Part shown: one piece after another, positions 6,816 to 11,050 of the stretch | How positions within the stretch are numbered: position 1 is the stretch's first letter | Layout of the letters: each line of letters begins with the position of its first letter | DNA from: Planctomycetota bacterium | Lineage (GTDB): Bacteria; Planctomycetota; Phycisphaerae; WQYP01 | NCBI GenBank assembly: GCA_021795535.1 | Contig: JAJYPG010000014.1 | Span: 1-11,050, forward strand | Reading direction: 5' to 3' | DNA: 11,050 bases | Translations under genes and position numbers: made by a program | Notes under the pieces: model-generated | Databases searched by the model: none | What the model was told of the DNA's origin: nothing | The model's input: only the letters and a program-made list of their open reading frames with translations

Positions 6816-7862
6816 TTATGCCGTGGCAACTACGCCAACATCCAGCGAGCTTTGCACGCCACGCGAAAATAGCTCCGCGCCAAGTCCGGCAATCATGGCG
6901 GCATTATCGGTGCAGAAGTTCATCGTCGGCAGATGCAGCGGAATGCCAACCGATTTTGCGACCTGGGCCAGGCGTGAGCGAATATGCGAATTGGCCGCAA
7001 CACCGCCCCCCACAATTAAACTTTTTACACCATGGCTTTCCAGCGCCCGCCCCACTTTGGCACACAACGCATCGGCCACGGCACGCTGGAAAGATGCGGC
7101 CACATCGGCCTTTTGTGCCTCTCCAAGCGCCGCCGCTGAACGCTCGGTTCCCTGGCGTCCGTTTACATGATAAAGAACCGCCGTTTTAAGACCGCTGAAA
7201 GAGAAATCAAGCGATTCTTTTCCCAACAGACTTACCGGGAAATCTATCGCCTGCGGATTGCCCTTGCAGGCCAGGGCATCCACCACCGGCCCGCCGGGAT
7301 AACCCAATTGCAAAATGGCGGCTACTTTGTCAAAGGCCTCGCCAGTGGCATCGTCGATGGTTGAACCCAAACGAAGCATGCAATTAAAATCCTTGATCAG
7401 ATAAAGAGTGGTATGGCCACCGGAAATAATAAGCCCCAGCGCCGGTAATTCGGGCAATGCGCGCGGAGGCTGATCGGCTGATAGCAGAGCGGCGGCGTAA
7501 AGATGGGCATGAATGTGGTTTACACAAACCAGCGATTTTTCCCATGCGAAGGCATATCCCTTGGCGGCGGAAACGCCCACCAGCAGGCAACCAATCAGGC
7601 CGGGACTGTTGGCCACGCTTATGGCCGATAGTTCCCGCGGTTTAATACCCGCGTCGCGCAAGGCAAGGTCCACAATCTGATTCAAGGACTCAATATGGGC
7701 GCGCGCCGCTATTTCCGGCACCACACCGCCGTAGCGCTGGTGAAGCGCCACCTGACTCCAAACCACATTGGAAAGGACGCGTCTGCCGCCTGCCACGATG
7801 GCCGCACTGGTTTCATCGCAGGTGGTCTCCAGACCCAGCACCAGGGATTCGGCGGAACTCAA
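6816..7862 (-). CDS. tsaD: tRNA N6-threonylcarbamoyladenosine transferase TsaD
   Basis: TsaD (Kae1/Qri7 family) transfers the threonylcarbamoyl group made by TsaC onto A37 of ANN-decoding tRNAs, working in the cytoplasm with TsaB and TsaE. The 348-residue length is typical. Landmarks are GLETTCDETSAAIV (10-23), YGGVVPEIAARAHIE (44-58), the metal-binding NHIHAH (H116 and H120), the nucleotide-binding ISGGHTTLY (146-154), GSTIDDATGEAFDKVA (166-181), GGGVAANSHIRSRL (285-298) and CTDNAAMIAG (317-326), where D319 is the third metal ligand. No key residue is missing. The start overlaps the stop of the receiver-like gene by four bases (ATGA), so it is translated as the last gene of a coupled trio. 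tsaB, tsaC and tsaE are not in the window. Confidence 0.96.
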   Translation of the reverse strand: MSSAESLVLGLETTCDETSAAIVAGGRRVLSNVVWSQVALHQRYGGVVPEIAARAHIESLNQIVDLALRDAGIKPRELSAISVANSPGLIGCLLVGVSAAKGYAFAWEKSLVCVNHIHAHLYAAALLSADQPPRALPELPALGLIISGGHTTLYLIKDFNCMLRLGSTIDDATGEAFDKVAAILQLGYPGGPVVDALACKGNPQAIDFPVSLLGKESLDFSFSGLKTAVLYHVNGRQGTERSAAALGEAQKADVAASFQRAVADALCAKVGRALESHGVKSLIVGGGVAANSHIRSRLAQVAKSVGIPLHLPTMNFCTDNAAMIAGLGAELFSRGVQSSLDVGVVATA

Positions 7863-8245
7863 ATAAAATCTCCAGCACGACCGGCAAAACGCAGCAGTTC
7901 CGGCAGTTCTTTTACGAAACGCGAACGGGGTATAACCCGATCCGCCCCGGCTTGCAAAGCCCGCGCGCCAAGCTCTTCCTGCACATGAGAGAAAAAAGCG
8001 ACAATACGCGGTGGATTGGCGGCGGCCCGTACGCTACGAATAACCCCAATGCAATCCAGACCGTCGCAGTTCAAATCCAGAAGAAGCAGCGAAGCAACCC
8101 CCTCTTGCAGGGCCGCGGCAAGCAGGTCTGGTTTGCGGCACATGACAATAGTTTGTCCCAGGGCGCGCGCCTCCGCAGATATACGCGAGGAAAAGATCAG
8201 GTCCGTCACGACCACCAGCACGGGTGGAGAATTCTCGGCATTCAT
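7859..8245 (-). CDS. Stand-alone receiver-like (CheY-fold) protein, partly degenerate
   Basis: The 128-residue protein has the alternating beta/alpha pattern of a response regulator receiver and no output domain. Strand 1 ends VVVTD15, strand 3 ends LLLLD57 (the likely phosphate-accepting Asp), strand 4 IVAFFS86 supplies a Ser at the Thr/Ser switch position, and ALQAGADRVIPRSRF (96-110) covers strand 5. Two canonical features are altered: the acidic pocket keeps one Asp rather than two adjacent acids, and the invariant Lys before Pro (KP) is replaced by Arg in PRS. It may therefore be phosphorylated poorly or act without phosphorylation. It is sandwiched by ATGA overlaps between the nitroreductase gene and tsaD, and no histidine kinase is nearby. 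The fold is fairly sure, the role unknown. Confidence 0.75.
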   Translation of the reverse strand: MNAENSPPVLVVVTDLIFSSRISAEARALGQTIVMCRKPDLLAAALQEGVASLLLLDLNCDGLDCIGVIRSVRAAANPPRIVAFFSHVQEELGARALQAGADRVIPRSRFVKELPELLRFAGRAGDFI

Positions 8246-8847
8246 GGCGTTTCTCCCGCCAGGAGTAACGCCGGGAGATCGGAAAGCGGCACGGCAACAC
8301 GTGCGCCATCCTTGCGGGCGCTGGGTTTTTCCGCAGCCAGAAGTTCCGCGGGCAAAGTGGTTGGGTTGCCATATTTTCCGATGGCCACCATGGCCATGGC
8401 TTCATATCTCTCCGGCGAAACATTAAGGACTTTGTAGGTGTTCCGCTCATCAAACCCTGCCATGGCGTGGGCCATGAGGCCCATTTTGTGAGCCTGCAAG
8501 GCAAGGCTCATCCAGGAGGCACCGGCATCAAAAGCGGCATGACGATTGGGCTTGCCATTATGCGCAAAGTGCCTGCGGGCCAATACAACCACCAGCAACG
8601 GAACGCGATCGGTCCAGAGGCGGTTTTTTTCCACCAGAAGGGGCCGCAGTCGCGAAAGGTCCTGTCCATTGGATGCGTAAACAAAAAGCCAGGGTTGTTC
8701 ATTAAAGCAGGAGGGTGCCCACCGAGCCGCTTCAAACAACGACTTTATCTGCTCTTCGGAAAGCGGGGCACTGGAAAAAACGCGGCCCGACCAGCGTTGC
8801 AGAAATTGACTGTCAACCGGAGCCTGTGCTATACGAGATGTAGACAT
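8242..8847 (-). CDS. Nitroreductase family FMN oxidoreductase
   Basis: The 201-residue length and motifs fit small bacterial nitroreductases, FMN-dependent NAD(P)H oxidoreductases that work as homodimers. RWSGRVFSSAPLSEEQI (18-34) and FEAARWAPSCFNEQPWLFVY (38-57) form the FMN phosphate and ring site. DAGASWMSLALQAHKMGLMA (107-126) is the dimer/FMN helix, and MAMVAIGKYG (151-160) is the conserved strand near the C-terminus. The substrate cannot be told. The ATG at 8847 has AGGTG 6 bases upstream, so I reject the longer frame to 9039, which would overlap the upstream gene. An AT-rich TTTATATATTGG about 60 bases upstream (8907-8918) is a candidate -10 region for the trio. Its stop overlaps the next start (ATGA). 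Confidence 0.9.
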   Translation of the reverse strand: MSTSRIAQAPVDSQFLQRWSGRVFSSAPLSEEQIKSLFEAARWAPSCFNEQPWLFVYASNGQDLSRLRPLLVEKNRLWTDRVPLLVVVLARRHFAHNGKPNRHAAFDAGASWMSLALQAHKMGLMAHAMAGFDERNTYKVLNVSPERYEAMAMVAIGKYGNPTTLPAELLAAEKPSARKDGARVAVPLSDLPALLLAGETP

Positions 8848-8975
8848 ATATTCACCTATAAACATTCCCACCGCCCCTCTTTCCCGCCGGTGGGACAATA
8901 GCGGAACCAATATATAAACCTGGCCGGGTAACTCTTGCGGAAAACATCCGCGAATTGATGCAGGCCATTGACGCG

Positions 8976-9779
8976 TTAAGGCTCCATCACCACGGGGTTT
9001 TCCAGGGAGCCAATCTTTTCCATTTCCACCCGCACACAATCACCGGGCGCAAGCCACCGTGGCGGCCTGGCGCCCATCCCCACTCCCTCCGGCGTACCGG
9101 TAAGAATAACCGTTCCCGGCAGCAGTGTGGTGGAACCGGACAGAAACGCAATGATTTTTTCCACACGGAAAATCATGTCCGCGGTATTGGATTGTTGCAG
9201 GGTTTCACCGTTAACCTGAGTTTGAATGGCCAGATTATTCGGATTACCAACTTCGTCCGGCGTGACAATGGCCGGGCCAAGCGGACAAAATGTATCAAAA
9301 CTTTTTCCGCGGCACCATTGCGACCCTCCCCACTGCATTTGCCAGTCGCGGGCGGAAACATCGTTGGCCAGGGTGAAACCCAGAACGTAACGCAACGCCT
9401 CACCCTCGGCCACGTTTTTTGCCCGTTTGCCAATCACAATCGCCAGTTCCGCTTCGTAGTCAACCTGGGCGCTTTTTAAGCGCTGTGGCAGTTCAATGGG
9501 ATCGAACGGATTTTGCAGTGCCGCCGGATTTTTGAGGAATAAGACCGGAAATTCCGACGGGGTTATTCCGATTTCCGCGGCATGTTTGCGGTAATTCAGG
9601 CCAATGCCAAGGATTGCGGATGGGACAATCGGAGCCAGAAGTTTGGCGATGACAACTTTTTTCCGTGTTACGGTAAAGTTTCCCAGAATGTCGCCTTCCA
9701 CGCGAAAAGCGGTGCCATCGGCCTGTAAGGCCCCATGGTGAATGTGGCCAAGAGAATCCATAAAGCGAACAATTTTCAT
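8976..9779 (-). CDS. Fumarylacetoacetate hydrolase (FAH) family protein
   Basis: The 267-residue enzyme has the whole FAH fold signature: GIGLNYRKHAAEIG (58-71), FLKNPAALQNPFDPI (81-95), the metal ligands in VDYEAELAIVIG (E109 and E111) and LANDVSARDWQ (D140), GKSFDTFCPLGPAI (158-171), and TGTPEGVGMG (227-236) followed by APGDCVRVEMEKIGSLENPV. Family members cut or isomerise 2-oxo or beta-dicarbonyl acids (acylpyruvases, fumarylpyruvate hydrolase, HHDD isomerase, oxaloacetate decarboxylase/tautomerase); the exact substrate is not readable. I chose the ATG at 9779 because GGAG lies 5 bases upstream and the family usually begins MKIVRF. No other aromatic-degradation gene is near, which argues for a housekeeping metabolite-repair role. 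A 128-base gap separates it from the nitroreductase gene. Confidence 0.92.
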   Translation of the reverse strand: MKIVRFMDSLGHIHHGALQADGTAFRVEGDILGNFTVTRKKVVIAKLLAPIVPSAILGIGLNYRKHAAEIGITPSEFPVLFLKNPAALQNPFDPIELPQRLKSAQVDYEAELAIVIGKRAKNVAEGEALRYVLGFTLANDVSARDWQMQWGGSQWCRGKSFDTFCPLGPAIVTPDEVGNPNNLAIQTQVNGETLQQSNTADMIFRVEKIIAFLSGSTTLLPGTVILTGTPEGVGMGARPPRWLAPGDCVRVEMEKIGSLENPVVMEP

Positions 9780-9964
9780 ATCAACTCCATCAAGCGGCTT
9801 GCCAGCGCACCAGTCGCGACCACGCATACCGCAGTGGTTTCATCTGAAAGGATTCTACCAAAAACCGGGCAAACTTCCCTATTGAAACTTCGACCGGTAA
9901 AAAAAAAGGTGGTGCCTGTTTTTGTCGGGATTTGCCAAACTACATGAGGAACGGCTCTTTGTGC
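9780..9964. other. Intergenic region upstream of the FAH gene
   Basis: These 185 bases hold no gene. On the minus strand a TAGAAT box (9852-9857) is a possible -10 element for the FAH gene, without a good -35 partner. A run of nine A (9899-9907; T on the minus strand) follows the upstream minus-strand gene, but no stem precedes it, so it is not a standard intrinsic terminator. Confidence 0.35.
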
Positions 9965-10453
9965 TTAATCGCGGGTACCGCATATTTCCCGCTGTTTTAG
10001 AGGCGGCAAACAATTACGTGATGGAAAGAGAGCGAAAAACCCAGCAACCACGCTCAGGCCGAGAAAATATGGCGGAAAAAGAGCACCACATTCCTGCGGG
10101 CAGCACGCTAGCCAGAAGCCACCGTGCTGCCATGACCAGCCCCCGAAATCTGGCCAACTCATATTCACCAACTCCTCGTGTGGCCAGAACATGTATTCAT
10201 CAGCAGGTATCGACATGTTCACCCGCGCACTTGTCGCTCGCGGAACCGGAGACAGGGTCTTAATCGAAAGCCGTCTCTCCCCATCCGTCCAGCAGTACCT
10301 GACAAATATTCGTCCATGCACCGACGCAATGGTCGAAAGTCTGAGATAGGGGTTGGAGCAGGAAATCTTCCACGGTATCACCATGCCCCATAACCATGCA
10401 ATCCACGCCAAAATGAAGCAACATCGCAGAATGGTTATAACAATTCTTCGCAT
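9965..10453 (-). CDS. Hypothetical membrane protein, possibly truncated at the C-terminus
   Basis: The 162-residue protein has one N-terminal helix (about residues 5-27), a polar middle rich in Trp and Cys (WPDFGGWSWQHGGFW at 100-114), a second hydrophobic segment (about 123-143, ALFPPYFLGLSVVAGFFALF) and the tail SRNCLPPLKQREICGTRD. Many planctomycete hypotheticals of this length share the layout helix, polar domain, helix, basic linker, then a zinc ribbon beginning C..CGYDLR. Here the linker leads to ICGTRD and a stop, so the ribbon is absent or broken. No convincing ribosome binding site precedes the ATG. I infer a real but perhaps decaying gene; the function is unknown. Confidence 0.5.
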   Translation of the reverse strand: MRRIVITILRCCFILAWIAWLWGMVIPWKISCSNPYLRLSTIASVHGRIFVRYCWTDGERRLSIKTLSPVPRATSARVNMSIPADEYMFWPHEELVNMSWPDFGGWSWQHGGFWLACCPQECGALFPPYFLGLSVVAGFFALFPSRNCLPPLKQREICGTRD

Positions 10454-10462
10454 AGTGGCATT

Positions 10463-10774
10463 CTAATCAATATCGTTGGTTATTCTGGAATTTTGTTGTA
10501 AAAGAACACGTTCTGGTTCGCAATAAGTGACAGTACTGCCCAGTTGGAAAGGCCCAAATACCCAAAAGGGCTTATATTGATACTGCCTCTTGCTCGTATT
10601 CGGAATGTGCGCCGGACCATTACCAGCCTTATTATTGGCTCCATGATTTTTTAATCGCAGAGGTTTGTTAAAGCCGGAAAAGAACGGCCGACCATTTGCG
10701 CATGTGATTCTGGCTTGTGGCTTCTGCCTCCCGACTTCTTTCCGAGCTTCTTCCGCAATCATTATCATCGCCAC
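10463..10774 (-). CDS. Doubtful small ORF
   Basis: A 103-codon frame with GTG start at 10774 (ATG at 10768 is an alternative) ends 9 bases before the next minus-strand start. The translation is basic and polar, without signal peptide, membrane helix or known motif. It uses AGA, AGG and ATA more freely than the surrounding genes. It may be a decayed gene or chance, and I list it only because nothing else occupies this stretch. Confidence 0.22.
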   Translation of the reverse strand: MAMIMIAEEARKEVGRQKPQARITCANGRPFFSGFNKPLRLKNHGANNKAGNGPAHIPNTSKRQYQYKPFWVFGPFQLGSTVTYCEPERVLLQQNSRITNDID

Positions 10775-10848
10775 CCATTGTCCCGATTTCCCGGCAAAAC
10801 CGCAAATTCCATTCTCAAGCGATTTTTATCTACAGAATGAAACGCCCT

Positions 10849-10886
10849 TGTCCTGGTTGTCAAAAGTGACAACCTATATCAGGACA
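10849..10886. repeat. Nested inverted repeat
   Basis: The inner arms GGTTGTCA (10855-10862) and TGACAACC (10867-10874) pair perfectly over 8 bases around a 4-base loop AAAG. The outer arms TGTCCT (10849-10854) and AGGACA (10881-10886) pair over 6 more bases, leaving a one-sided bulge TATATC. No T-run follows on either side, so it is not a standard terminator. It could be an operator, an RNA structure or a repeat unit. Confidence 0.75.
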
Positions 10887-10957
10887 CGACATATTTATAT
10901 GATCCTGAATATATTGAGCAGAACGCTTCCGCCCCACATTCGGCTAACGTTAAAGCG

Positions 10958-10974
10958 GCAGGCAAGATGCCTGC
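10958..10974. repeat. Short interspersed-type palindrome (GCAGGCA-aga-TGCCTGC)
   Basis: Seven-base arms pair perfectly around a 3-base loop. Sequences of the form GGCAGGCAAGATGCCTGC are known to me as dispersed intergenic repeats in many planctomycetes and other bacteria, often mistranslated as NAGILPA or similar; one minus-strand frame here reads NAGILPA. One copy is seen in this window. Confidence 0.6.
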
Positions 10975-11050
10975 GTTACAACGGTCCAACGATCGGGGTA
11001 GGAAAGGATACCAACCCGGCATCCTCCCCTCCCGCCAAACCGGACGAGCG

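Larger units (their letters stand above)
10775..11050. other. Non-coding right end with structured repeats
   Basis: There is no supported gene in the last 276 bases. Several frames stay open to the window edge for 25-45 codons, but they run through palindromic repeats and look like chance. The stretch holds the nested inverted repeat at 10849-10886 and the palindrome at 10958-10974, described separately. Confidence 0.5.

Noticed and set aside
8848..9039. N-terminal extension of the nitroreductase
   Set aside because: It would overlap the FAH gene and lacks similarity; the ribosome binding site supports 8847.
8955..9479. Plus-strand 174-codon frame over the FAH gene
   Set aside because: It is antisense to a well-conserved enzyme.
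9899..9907. Nine-A/T tract as a terminator
   Set aside because: There is no GC-rich stem directly before it in either direction.
10967..11050. Frames open to the right edge as partial genes
   Set aside because: Several frames are open at once and they run through the palindromic repeat.
1..11050. CRISPR array, insertion sequence, prophage or defence island
   Set aside because: There is no regularly spaced repeat series, transposase, integrase or nuclease motif.

Overview
The window looks like a piece of a bacterial chromosome, probably from the Planctomycetota and perhaps close to Phycisphaerae. This rests on family resemblance only: a multi-repeat AsmA-like protein behind a GT-C glycosyltransferase, a secreted protein of a type I associate with planctomycetes, and a short two-helix hypothetical near the right end. 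There is no rRNA or other phylogenetic marker. Base composition is moderately GC-rich. Almost everything is coded on the minus strand; only two small genes lie on the plus strand. I see no transposase, phage gene or CRISPR array.

Left part (1-5163, minus strand). Three genes run as one likely operon: tilS (tRNA-Ile lysidine synthetase), a GT-C membrane glycosyltransferase whose start overlaps the tilS stop by 8 bases at a run of nine G, and a very long AsmA-like envelope protein that leaves the window at base 1. No stop occurs in its 888 visible codons, and it carries about five repeats at 117-130-residue spacing.

Middle (5162-6701). Head to head with tilS, with start codons that overlap, is a secreted protein of unknown function on the plus strand. 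A 300-base gene-free stretch, a 75-residue two-helix membrane protein and a minus-strand tRNA-Val(GAC) follow.

Right part (6816-9779, minus strand). tsaD (t6A37 synthesis) is the last gene of a tightly overlapping trio, nitroreductase > receiver-like protein > tsaD, with an ATGA overlap at each junction. Upstream is a fumarylacetoacetate hydrolase family enzyme with its own ribosome binding site.

Right end (9780-11050). One probable hypothetical membrane protein and one doubtful small ORF lie here. The last 250 bases hold a nested inverted repeat and a short palindrome of a kind that occurs dispersed in many genomes.

Most of the window is housekeeping and envelope metabolism. Two essential tRNA-modifying enzymes (TilS, TsaD) and a tRNA gene lie within 4 kb. 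I find no clear new defence or mobile system. The most notable features are the periodic AsmA-like protein, the homopolymer at the tilS/glycosyltransferase overlap, the degenerate receiver in the tsaD operon, the overlapping divergent starts, and the structured DNA at the right edge.
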